5,220 nucleotides of DNA from Bacillota bacterium. Its GTDB lineage: Bacteria > Bacillota > Sulfobacillia > RBS10-35 > JAJYVN01. The translations under genes were made by a program, and so were the position numbers. Shown piece after piece: positions 1 through 4,825 of this stretch. Each line of letters opens with the position of its first letter. The first letter of the stretch is position 1. Below the pieces are notes generated by a model. That model was not told where the DNA came from. It made no database searches and saw nothing but the letters and a program-made list of their open reading frames with translations. The stretch is taken from NCBI GenBank assembly GCA_021827805.1, contig JAKAUG010000177.1:1-5220 (forward strand). The letters run 5' to 3'.

Positions 1-21
1 ATCGGGGGTGGCACCGGATGA
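1..21 (+). CDS. possible 3' end of an upstream gene (partial)
   Basis: The first seven codons in frame 1 read IGGGTG and end in TGA at 19-21. That stop overlaps the ATG of the next gene (18-20) in an ATGA arrangement. The same 4-nt stop/start overlap occurs at two other junctions in this operon (2713-2716 and 3426-3429). This makes it plausible that an upstream gene of the same operon ends here, but only six residues are visible, so nothing can be said about its function. Confidence 0.35.
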   Translation: MGGGTG

Positions 22-197
22 GCAAGTGGCTGACGGCGGCCGTCTACGGCTTCTTCGCCGTGGTCGCCTTCGCGATCGTGTTCGTGAGCGCCGGGAAGAG
101 CGGCGGCCAGTCCGGGGGTGCCCAGACCGCCGAGATCCTGAAGGCCGGCGGCAAGGACCTGTCCAGCCTCGCCACGGCCCTGGAGGGAGGTGGGTGA
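18..197 (+). CDS. 59-aa single-TM small membrane protein
   Basis: The protein starts MSKWLTAAVY and has one hydrophobic helix at about residues 4-24. A Gly/Ser/Gln-rich linker (26-36) and a probable amphipathic helix (about 37-55) follow, and it ends in GGG. The ATG at 18 is preceded by GGGGGTGG at 4-11, a good ribosome-binding spacing, and the stop (195-197) shares one base with the next start. No enzymatic motif is present. Short one-TM proteins clustered next to muralytic and spike-like genes suggest a minor virion membrane protein or a lysis accessory such as a pinholin or antiholin. That role is inferred from context. No family is recognised. Confidence 0.75.
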   Translation: MSKWLTAAVYGFFAVVAFAIVFVSAGKSGGQSGGAQTAEILKAGGKDLSSLATALEGGG

Positions 198-337
198 TGC
201 GTCACCTGCGCGCACGCAGCTCACCCACGGGAGAGGCGTGGGGCGTCCACACCGCCTTCACCCTCTGTGTCGTGCTGTCGCTCTTCCTCGGAGCCCTCAT
301 CGCATTCGTGGCGGGGGAGCTCCAAGATGCTGGGTAA
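197..337 (+). CDS. 46-aa single-TM small membrane protein
   Basis: A basic N-terminus (MRHLRARSS) is followed by one hydrophobic segment at about residues 18-40 (HTAFTLCVVLSLFLGALIAF) and a short acidic tail ending GELQDAG. The ATG at 197 overlaps the preceding TGA by one base (TGATG) and has GGGAGGT at 185-191 as its ribosome binding site. The frame stays open back to position 8, but an upstream start would lie inside the preceding gene and give an Arg-rich, shadow-like extension, so the short form is preferred. The charge distribution predicts a cytoplasmic or interior N-terminus by the positive-inside rule. Function is unknown; it is probably a membrane component of the same particle or lysis module as its neighbours. 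Confidence 0.7.
   Translation: MRHLRARSSPTGEAWGVHTAFTLCVVLSLFLGALIAFVAGELQDAG
313..319 (+). promoter_or_regulatory. ribosome binding site for the 98-aa gene
   Basis: GGGGGAG lies seven bases before the ATG at 327. It decides the start of the 98-aa protein against an in-frame GTG at 267, which has no purine-rich sequence at the right distance and would overlap the previous gene by about 70 nt. Confidence 0.6.
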
Positions 338-623
338 CAAGGCTGCCGACCAGTCTCCGACCGAGGTCCTGGACCCCTCCCGCCTGTACGGAGCGGGCGG
401 CCTGCAGTCGCCGGCCGTGCGCGGACAGGGCTGGCAGGCGCTGCCCCAGGACCCTGAGACCGACCTGCGGCGCGCGACGAACGTGACCAATATCCCGCCG
501 GTGATGATCGCGCGCCAGGCGGCGCCGCTGAACCCGCAGACGGGCCTCGGGTCGAAGATGCGGTCCCGGTACACGTTCCTGCCCGTCGGGGGCGCCGCAC
601 GCGCCCCGCAATCCAGCGCGTAG
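327..623 (+). CDS. 98-aa hypothetical soluble protein
   Basis: The start ATG at 327 overlaps the end of the preceding gene by 11 nt. The product begins MLGNKAADQS and has no hydrophobic segment or signal peptide. It is rich in Pro, Gln, Arg and Ala, with a central stretch TNVTNIPPVMIARQ (51-64) and a basic Gly/Arg/Tyr region (GLGSKMRSRYTFLP, 73-86). The composition suggests an extended or scaffold-like protein rather than an enzyme. It is the only clearly soluble protein among the first five genes. It may be a small virion or linker protein, but I do not recognise a family. The stop codon TAG is embedded in the ribosome binding site of the next gene (TAGGAGG, 621-627). Confidence 0.7.
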   Translation: MLGNKAADQSPTEVLDPSRLYGAGGLQSPAVRGQGWQALPQDPETDLRRATNVTNIPPVMIARQAAPLNPQTGLGSKMRSRYTFLPVGGAARAPQSSA

Positions 624-633
624 GAGGTGCCGC

Positions 634-789
634 ATGCTGCGGGCGCTCACCGGGTGGACGGCCCTGATCCTGATCCTGATCCTCGCCACGCTCGGCACGG
701 TGCTGGGCAACGGCTGGTTCCGCCGCCTCGGCTGGTCGGGCGCCGCCCTCGTAGCGCTCGTGGCCGCGTGGCACGAATGGCGGTCCTGA
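634..789 (+). CDS. 51-aa two-TM small membrane protein (holin-like by size and topology)
   Basis: The product starts MLRALTGWTA. Hydrophobic helices at about residues 9-24 (with an alternating Leu/Ile run) and 34-47 are separated by a short basic turn, GNGWFRRLGW (25-34), and the protein ends HEWRS. The start is well supported by AGGAGGT at 622-628, five bases before the ATG. Two helices with a short turn and a polar C-terminus match the general topology of class II holins, which permeabilise the membrane to release or activate a phage lysin. Two wall-active genes lie about 1.1 kb downstream. However, 51 aa is short for a holin, and other two-TM virion or accessory proteins look alike. No specific family is recognised. 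Confidence 0.7.
   Translation: MLRALTGWTALILILILATLGTVLGNGWFRRLGWSGAALVALVAAWHEWRS
663..680 (+). repeat. short tandem repeat CCTGAT x3 within a TM helix
   Basis: Three perfect copies of a 6-bp unit encode an alternating Leu/Ile stretch in the first TM helix of the 51-aa protein. It is in frame, so copy-number change by slippage would lengthen or shorten the hydrophobic helix without a frameshift. Confidence 0.6.
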
Positions 790-811
790 CGGCGCGACGG
801 GGGGTGCGGCC

Positions 812-1624
812 GTGAGCGCGCAGCCGGATGCTGGGCATCCCGCCGAGGGAAAGCACTCCCGATTCGGGGGCTGGCTGGAGAAGCACCAGACCTGGGTCTA
901 CATCGGCCTGGGCCTGGTCGGGGTGGTCATCGCGTGGCTGTCGCTCCGGGCACAGAGCTCAGGCGGATCGGCCGCGGCGCTGCCGGCGCCCTCCGTGCTC
1001 CCGAGCTCCGGCGGCGGCAGCGCGGGACCGTCCGTGTCCACTGCTGCGCCGTCGTCCGGGGGCATGGCCTGGGCCAGGAAGCACCTGCAGGCGCTGCAGA
1101 CCGCCCAGGCGGCCCAGGCCGGGCAGAGCAGCACGCTGGCCACGGAGATCGCGGCGCTGCAGACCAGCGTGGCCGAGATGGAGGCGGCGGCCAAGGCGGC
1201 CGTCACGTCCACCACGTCCACCACGACCCCGCCCGCCGTCCAGCGCGAGACGGCGCCGCCGGTGGCACCGGTGCAGTCGACATCGGCCGCAGCCCCGTCC
1301 ACCCCCGCCGAGGCCGCCACGGTCGCTCCGTCGACCCCGGCGCGGACGTGGGCGCCGGTGAGCTTCCCGACCCGCTCGCAGCCTGGCACGCCACTGTACG
1401 CGGCGCAGCAGGCGGTGACGCGCACGGTGGCGGCGGCGCGCCAGGCCGTGACCCAGGGCAGCGCCACGCCCTCGCAGCGGGTGGAGGCTGCGCAGGGCAC
1501 CGCCACGCTGACCCCATGGCAGCAGGCATGGCTCAACTCCGGGGGCAACACCACGGTCCCCGCGGCGCCTGGCGCTAGTGGAGTGCCGACGACGTATCGC
1601 AACGGGGTGCCGGTCAAGGGGTGA
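812..1624 (+). CDS. 270-aa membrane-anchored coiled-coil protein with Pro/Thr/Ala-rich tail
   Basis: GTG start at 812, preceded by GGGGGGTG at 799-806. Domain order: a short polar N-terminus (1-26); one TM helix at about 28-46 (WVYIGLGLVGVVIAWLSL); a Ser/Gly/Pro linker (48-84); an Ala/Gln-rich helical, probably coiled-coil stretch (about 86-131, AWARKHLQALQTAQAA onward); a Thr/Pro/Ala-rich low-complexity stalk (132-190) with APSTPA twice (161-166, 172-177); an Ala/Gln helical patch with QAVT twice (200-203, 211-214); and a C-terminus containing LTPWQQAWLNSGG (233-245). There is no catalytic motif. The anchor, stalk and coiled coil suggest a fibrous or spacer protein projecting from a membrane. 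It could be a virion membrane-to-capsid or spike connector, or a spanin-like or cell-wall-spanning element. Both ideas are inferred from architecture; no family is recognised. Confidence 0.75.
   Translation: MSAQPDAGHPAEGKHSRFGGWLEKHQTWVYIGLGLVGVVIAWLSLRAQSSGGSAAALPAPSVLPSSGGGSAGPSVSTAAPSSGGMAWARKHLQALQTAQAAQAGQSSTLATEIAALQTSVAEMEAAAKAAVTSTTSTTTPPAVQRETAPPVAPVQSTSAAAPSTPAEAATVAPSTPARTWAPVSFPTRSQPGTPLYAAQQAVTRTVAAARQAVTQGSATPSQRVEAAQGTATLTPWQQAWLNSGGNTTVPAAPGASGVPTTYRNGVPVKG
1205..1222 (+). repeat. short tandem repeat ACGTCCACC x2 in the Thr-rich stalk
   Basis: Two perfect 9-bp copies followed by a partial third encode the TSTTSTTT stretch of the 270-aa protein. It is in frame and typical of slippage-prone stalk regions. 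Confidence 0.5.
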
Positions 1625-1628
1625 AGGG

Positions 1629-1895
1629 GTGCGCTTCTCCGATGCACTCGTGGAGCTCCGCGATGGGGAACGGATCTGCCGCTCCGGATGGAACGGCAAG
1701 GGCATGTGGCTCTGTCTCGTCGAGCACTGGGAGTGCGTGCTCGGAGAGCCTGAGGACGGGCCCGAGGTGCCGGTGCTGCCCTGGCGTGCGCTGCCCTGGA
1801 TCGGCATGAAGACCGCCGACGATGGGTTTGTGCCGTGGCTCGCGTCCCAGACGGACATTCTGGCCGAGGACTGGGAGGTTGTCGCATGCAGCTGA
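1629..1895 (+). CDS. tad2: Tad2-like (DUF2829) protein, candidate anti-Thoeris/CBASS signal sponge
   Basis: This 88-aa protein shows the hallmarks of the DUF2829/Tad2 family: N-terminal FSDALVELRDGERICRSGWNGKGM (residues 3-26, with WNGKGM at 21-26) and C-terminal MKTADDGFVPWLASQTDILA followed by EDWEVV (60-85). The family is common in phages. Its characterised member, Tad2 of Bacillus phage SPO1, has nearly the same length. It binds the cyclic-ADP-ribose-type signal made by Thoeris TIR proteins, and Tad2 proteins can also bind CBASS cyclic trinucleotides, so the effector nuclease or NADase stays off. The product should be cytoplasmic. I chose GTG at 1629 because AAGGGG at 1615-1620 is well spaced and the family's conserved start (RFSDAL) follows directly. 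The in-frame upstream start at 1578 would lie in the previous gene. The gene overlaps the next by 10 nt. Four Cys residues (18, 29, 37, 87) are notable. Family assignment is strong; ligand and activity are inferred. Confidence 0.85.
   Translation: MRFSDALVELRDGERICRSGWNGKGMWLCLVEHWECVLGEPEDGPEVPVLPWRALPWIGMKTADDGFVPWLASQTDILAEDWEVVACS
1873..1879 (+). promoter_or_regulatory. ribosome binding site for the DUF1906-like gene
   Basis: GGGAGGT sits six bases before the ATG at 1886, inside the last codons of the Tad2-like gene. It fixes the start of the downstream gene at 1886 rather than the in-frame start further upstream at 1835, which would add an unrelated basic extension. Confidence 0.6.
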
Positions 1896-2716
1896 TGGTC
1901 GACAGCGCCTGTGCCATCACCGCCGAGCTGATCGCCGCCGTCACCGGGCAGTGCGGGCAGATCGGCGCCTGGGGCCGGTACCTGTCCGATGGCCACGGGG
2001 CGGCGGTGCCGCTATCGGCGGCCGAGGTGGCCCTGGCCGCGGAGCAGGTCCTGCCGCTGCTGGTCTACGCGAACAACGCCACGGGCACCAGCGTCGCCGG
2101 GCGCGGCGTGACCGACGCCTGGGAGGCCATCGACCAGGCGAAGCAGCTCGGGGTGCCCGCCGGCACGATGCTCTGCTGGGACCTCGAATACGGCTGGCCG
2201 GTGGCGCAGGCCTGGATCCAGGACGTGATCTACGCGGCGGGGGAAACCGGATACGTCGCGGGCCTCTACGGGGCGCTCGCCCAGCCGTACTTCCGCCTCC
2301 CCTACGCCGACGCGCTCCGCTCCGGCTACTCGGCCCAGCTGGTCAGCGCCTCCTGGAGCGCCAGCGGCGCGGAGTTCGCGTCCGGCCAGCTGCCGGCATG
2401 GGCCCCACAGATCGCCACGCCGGAGAGCGCGGCGATGGTGGTCGCATGGCAGGCATGCCGCTACGGGACCATCGGCGGCGGCGGCCCTGTCGACCTCGGG
2501 GTCTGGCGCGGACCCGACCAGTTGCTGTGGCGGCCGGCGCCCGCGCCGACCACGATTGCGGCGCCCGCGACGGGGGAGACCACCGCGGCGACCGCCTCCC
2601 CGACCGCGACGACCGCTGTGGCGACGGGGCACGTGACGCTCGACGCTCCGAGCGCCGTGGCGGATGCATTCTCGGCGCTCCAGACCGCGCTGCGGTCCGC
2701 GGGACTGATCCCGTGA
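1886..2716 (+). CDS. DUF1906 / Rv2525c-like glycoside-hydrolase-fold protein
   Basis: The 276-aa product starts MQLMVDSACA. Residues 4-208 follow the DUF1906 (GH25-like TIM-barrel) pattern. VDSACAITAELI (5-16) contains a conserved-type Asp6 at the first strand. AWGRYLSD (28-35) is followed by PLSAAEVALAAEQVLPLLVYAN (42-63). DAWEAIDQAKQLGVPAG (77-93) precedes LCWDLEY (96-102) with Asp99 and Glu101, then GYVAGLYG (122-129), VVAWQA (185-190) and VDLGVW (202-207). Asp6, Asp99, Glu101 and Asp203 are candidate acidic active-site residues. Proteins of this family act on or bind the cell wall; Rv2525c is the structural prototype. A Pro/Thr/Ala linker (about 218-247) leads to a C-terminal amphipathic helix (255-274), possibly an attachment segment. 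No signal peptide is present, as expected for a phage lysin or virion enzyme. The stop overlaps the next GTG by 4 nt. Family is likely; the exact bond cleaved is unknown. Confidence 0.75.
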   Translation: MQLMVDSACAITAELIAAVTGQCGQIGAWGRYLSDGHGAAVPLSAAEVALAAEQVLPLLVYANNATGTSVAGRGVTDAWEAIDQAKQLGVPAGTMLCWDLEYGWPVAQAWIQDVIYAAGETGYVAGLYGALAQPYFRLPYADALRSGYSAQLVSASWSASGAEFASGQLPAWAPQIATPESAAMVVAWQACRYGTIGGGGPVDLGVWRGPDQLLWRPAPAPTTIAAPATGETTAATASPTATTAVATGHVTLDAPSAVADAFSALQTALRSAGLIP

Positions 2717-3429
2717 GCTCGGCCTACGACGCGCAGTGGAGCGCAGCCGCGCAGCAGGCCGCTGCGCAGCTGCATATCCCCGCGTCGTGGATCCTGGCGC
2801 AGTGGGCGGTGGAGTACGGCGGCAGCAACGGGGCGGGCCAGGGGAGCAACAATCCCGCGGACCTGCGGGCGCTCCCGGGGCAGTCGGCCAGCGGCTCCGG
2901 CTTCGCCAACTTCTCGTCCCTCCCCGCCTTCGTGGCCGAGTATGTGACGACCATGCGCCGCGACTTCAGCTACTTCGCCAATCCGGTCGCCAGCCCGACG
3001 CCGGCACAGGTCTTCGGGTCGCAGCACAACTACACGACCAGCCAGAGCGCCGTCAGCTACACGCAGGCGGTCCTCTCGCAGATCGCGGCGATGGGGGGAT
3101 CCGGCACGCTGTATGGGCCTGGAGCCGGAGCATCGGCATCCCTGCCCGCACCGGGGACCGGCGTCAGCACGCTCCAGGGCGTCATCGACAACGGACAGGT
3201 GGCCACCCAGACCCGCACCGCCAAGCAGGACCTTACGGCCGGCGCCGCGGCCGCGGCGGCCTCGGCCGGCGGCGGCCTCAAGGGGATCATCGCCGGCATC
3301 GAGGCGTGGCTGGCCGGGGCCGGGACCATCGCGCTCGGCCTGACCATTGCCGTGGTCGGCTTGGCGCTGCTCGCCTTCTCGGAGCGCGGCACCATCGAGT
3401 CCGACCTGGCGGGGGTGCGGCCGCAATGA
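2713..3429 (+). CDS. GH73-like glucosaminidase with C-terminal TM anchor
   Basis: The 238-aa product starts from GTG at 2713 (GTGA overlap with the preceding stop). Residues 4-127 resemble the glucosaminidase (GH73, lysozyme-fold) domain: AAAQQAAAQLHIPASWILAQ leading to WAVEYGG, where Glu34 is the expected general acid; SNNPADLRALPG (45-56) equivalent to the family's N-N-x-x-G-I-K segment; FANFSSLPAFVAEYVTTM (64-81) equivalent to the 'Y/F-x-S-x-x-x-S-x-x-D/E-Y' helix; and VFGSQHNYTTSQSAVSYTQA (100-119). A Gly/Ala linker follows (128-190), with a TM helix at about 203-222 (AGTIALGLTIAVVGLALLAF) and a short polar tail. It should hydrolyse the N-acetylglucosaminyl linkage of peptidoglycan. The TM anchor is unusual for a freely diffusing endolysin and fits a virion-membrane or cell-membrane-tethered enzyme. 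The fold is likely; substrate specificity is inferred. Confidence 0.75.
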   Translation: MSSAYDAQWSAAAQQAAAQLHIPASWILAQWAVEYGGSNGAGQGSNNPADLRALPGQSASGSGFANFSSLPAFVAEYVTTMRRDFSYFANPVASPTPAQVFGSQHNYTTSQSAVSYTQAVLSQIAAMGGSGTLYGPGAGASASLPAPGTGVSTLQGVIDNGQVATQTRTAKQDLTAGAAAAAASAGGGLKGIIAGIEAWLAGAGTIALGLTIAVVGLALLAFSERGTIESDLAGVRPQ

Positions 3430-4034
3430 AGCTGCAGAAGATTGTCGCCTCGCCGGGCGCGGGGTTCTCCGCGCCATGGTCCGGGGCGCGCGGCGTGGAG
3501 TCCATGCACCTGCTGAATGCCTCGCCCTACTGGCTGGCGGTGATCGCCGACGAGTCCTACACCATTGACATTCTGGCGCCGTGGACGCGGGCCGAGCTGT
3601 GGCTGGAGGGCATCCGCTATGGCCAGGTGACCCTCTCCGACGCCGGGCTCGGCACGGTACCGGGTGCCTCCACCATCACGGGTACCGGCATCTACGCCGG
3701 CGGCACGAACGTGAGGCTCGACACCCGGCACTTCGCCCTGGCGGTGGCCGAGCCGGTCAGTGGCGGCGCAGCGGCCCCGGCTGCGGTGTCCGTCGGCCTG
3801 GCCGCGGGCCGGCTGGACACGGGGTTCGCGGGCCGAACGAACGTGATCATCGTGAACAACGGGACCGCCGCAATCTACGCCGGCCTCGGCGCGTCGGCGC
3901 CAGCGGTGACCACGGCCACGGGGCTGCCCATCGCGTCCGGTGGAGGCACGGCCACATTCCGGGTCGGCGCTGCGGTGCAGGTGTGGGCCATCTCGGGCAC
4001 CGCAGGCCAGGACGTTCGGGTGGCTGAGTTCTAA
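3426..4034 (+). CDS. 202-aa beta-rich putative virion/receptor-binding protein (PYW module)
   Basis: ATG at 3426 overlaps the preceding stop (ATGA), with GGGGGTG at 3411-3417 as ribosome binding site. The N-terminal part carries SMHLLNASPYWLAVIADE (26-43) and LAPWTRAELWL (50-60). The same pattern, Asn-x-Ser/Thr-Pro-Tyr-Trp, then 15-16 residues, then Pro-Trp, recurs in the gene starting at 4826, so the two are paralogues in this region. The C-terminal half (about 138-202) is Gly/Thr/Ala/Val-rich and reads as short beta strands with turns: RTNVIIVNNGTAAIYAGLGA, TGLPIASGGGTATF, and a final DVRVAEF. This style is typical of small beta-sandwich modules in phage surface proteins. There are no TM segments or signal peptide. 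A likely role is an adsorption or spike component, inferred from paralogy and the adjacent LamG-fold gene. No named family is recognised. Confidence 0.7.
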   Translation: MKLQKIVASPGAGFSAPWSGARGVESMHLLNASPYWLAVIADESYTIDILAPWTRAELWLEGIRYGQVTLSDAGLGTVPGASTITGTGIYAGGTNVRLDTRHFALAVAEPVSGGAAAPAAVSVGLAAGRLDTGFAGRTNVIIVNNGTAAIYAGLGASAPAVTTATGLPIASGGGTATFRVGAAVQVWAISGTAGQDVRVAEF

Positions 4035-4813
4035 TGGCACTCCCCTACACGACGGGGCTGACGCTGTGGCTGGACGCCAGCCAGATTACCGGGGTGGCGG
4101 ACGGCGCCACGCTGGCGACCTGGCCGGACATGTCGGGCAATGGGTACAACGCGACCCAGGCGACGGCGGGAAACGATCCCCTCTACTACAAGACCACGGC
4201 ATCCAAGCTCGTCAATGGTCTACCGGCCGTGTGGCTGACCAACGGCACGACGGACTATATGGCGACGGGGGCCTTCGCGGCGGCGCTGACGACGGGCACC
4301 GTGTTTGCGGTGGGAGCCATCACAGATACTGGCAACAACGGCATCCTGTACGATGGGATCGCCGGAGGCAATCGGTGGACGATGAGCGGAGACGGGTCTG
4401 GGGACATCGACATGTTCCAAGGGATCGTGCTGGCCTGGGCGCAAGCAGTGCCGACAGGGGTCCATCAATGGACCGCGCAATTCTTGGGCACCGCGTCGAG
4501 CTTTGCGCGCCAGGACGGCGTACTGGTGGCTACGGGAAATGCGGGAGCCGACACACTCACCGGGGTGACACTCGGGCAGTCCCCCACGGGGACCCAGCAG
4601 GACACCGGCGCGATATTCTGCGAGTTGCTAATATACTCGCCTCCGCTGACGGGCGCCCAGATTGCCAGCGTCGAGTCCTACTTGCATCAGAAGTGGTTCG
4701 TGCCCCCCGCATCCGGTGGCGCGCTGCTCCTGGGCGCACCCGGCGTGATGCCCGCCACCGTCGCGGGCGTGCGGTCGGCCATCCTCGGGCGCGGCTCCTG
4801 GGTGCGCCCATAG
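4034..4813 (+). CDS. LamG/concanavalin-A-like lectin-fold protein
   Basis: The 259-aa product begins MALPYTTGLTLWLDASQITG. The pattern L-x-L-W-L-D-A-S (9-16), then TLATWPDMSGNGYNATQA (26-43), NGLPAVWL (61-68), ARQDGVLVATG (158-168), an IFCELLIYSPPLTGAQIASV stretch (194-213) and ESYLHQKW (214-221) is characteristic of bacterial and phage LamG-like laminin-G/concanavalin beta-sandwich domains. These often bind carbohydrate. An approximately 38-aa tail (222-259), Gly/Ala/Val-rich and ending GRGSWVRP, follows the domain. The ATG shares one base with the preceding TAA. Flanked by two paralogous beta-rich genes, it most plausibly forms part of a receptor-binding or host-surface-recognition module. 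Codon third positions contain more A/T than in neighbouring genes (for example CTA-ATA-TAC near 4627-4635), which suggests separate acquisition. Fold assignment is good; ligand is unknown. Confidence 0.8.
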   Translation: MALPYTTGLTLWLDASQITGVADGATLATWPDMSGNGYNATQATAGNDPLYYKTTASKLVNGLPAVWLTNGTTDYMATGAFAAALTTGTVFAVGAITDTGNNGILYDGIAGGNRWTMSGDGSGDIDMFQGIVLAWAQAVPTGVHQWTAQFLGTASSFARQDGVLVATGNAGADTLTGVTLGQSPTGTQQDTGAIFCELLIYSPPLTGAQIASVESYLHQKWFVPPASGGALLLGAPGVMPATVAGVRSAILGRGSWVRP

Positions 4814-4816
4814 GAG
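4727..4816 (+). promoter_or_regulatory. inverted repeat that can sequester the ribosome binding site of the last gene
   Basis: A perfect 11-bp inverted repeat (4731-4741 and 4800-4810, TGGGCGCACCC / GGGTGCGCCCA) closes a 58-nt loop. After a two-base bulge (4811-4812), CTCC at 4727-4730 can also pair with GGAG at 4813-4816, the Shine-Dalgarno core for the ATG at 4826. Inside the loop a second hairpin (4750-4755 with 4763-4768) can form. The arm 4804-4809 can alternatively pair locally with GGGCGC at 4787-4792. Ribosomes finishing the LamG gene would melt the structure, which would couple translation of the two genes. The pairing is directly visible; a regulatory role is inference, and GC-rich DNA makes chance pairing fairly likely. 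Confidence 0.35.
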
Positions 4817-4825
4817 GATTCGGAG

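Noticed and set aside
898..1996. Long reverse-strand open frames (about 345 codons) opposite the 270-aa and Tad2-like genes
   Set aside because: They are Arg/Gly/Ser-rich shadow translations caused by high GC. They have no recognisable motif and conflict with well-supported + strand genes carrying ribosome binding sites and family motifs.
3245..3256. Perfect 12-bp palindrome CCGCGGCCGCGG
   Set aside because: It sits in an Ala codon tract (GCC/GCG) within a Gly/Ala linker. Codon-driven low complexity explains it, and there is no flanking repeat or site context.
800..3423. Identical 13-mer GGGGGTGCGGCCG upstream of the starts at 812 and 3426 as a shared operator or translation element
   Set aside because: Both are mainly G-rich Shine-Dalgarno sequence. 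In a GC-rich 5.2 kb window a shared 13-mer is about what chance allows, and no symmetry or extension supports a binding site.
1822..3429. A 535-codon open frame joining a shadow of the DUF1906-like gene to the GH73-like gene, suggesting a fusion or a frameshifted polyprotein
   Set aside because: The N-terminal half is an Arg-rich shadow in the wrong frame. A GTGA overlap gives the GH73-like protein its own start, and I see no slippery heptamer at the junction.
3456..3475. Perfect 7-bp hairpin (GGCGCGG, 6-nt loop, CCGCGCC) just inside the gene starting at 3426
   Set aside because: No U-tract follows, so it is not a terminator. It leaves the ribosome binding site free, and hairpins of this size are expected by chance at this GC content.
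2461..3477. A 338-codon reverse-strand open frame across the GH73-like gene
   Set aside because: It has the composition of an antisense shadow (Arg, Ala, Gly), no ribosome binding site in context, and lies opposite a gene with a recognisable domain.
4632..4637. TATACT -10-like hexamer in an AT-richer patch inside the LamG gene
   Set aside because: No acceptable -35 element lies 16-18 bp upstream, and it is about 190 nt inside a coding region before the next start. This is insufficient for a promoter call.
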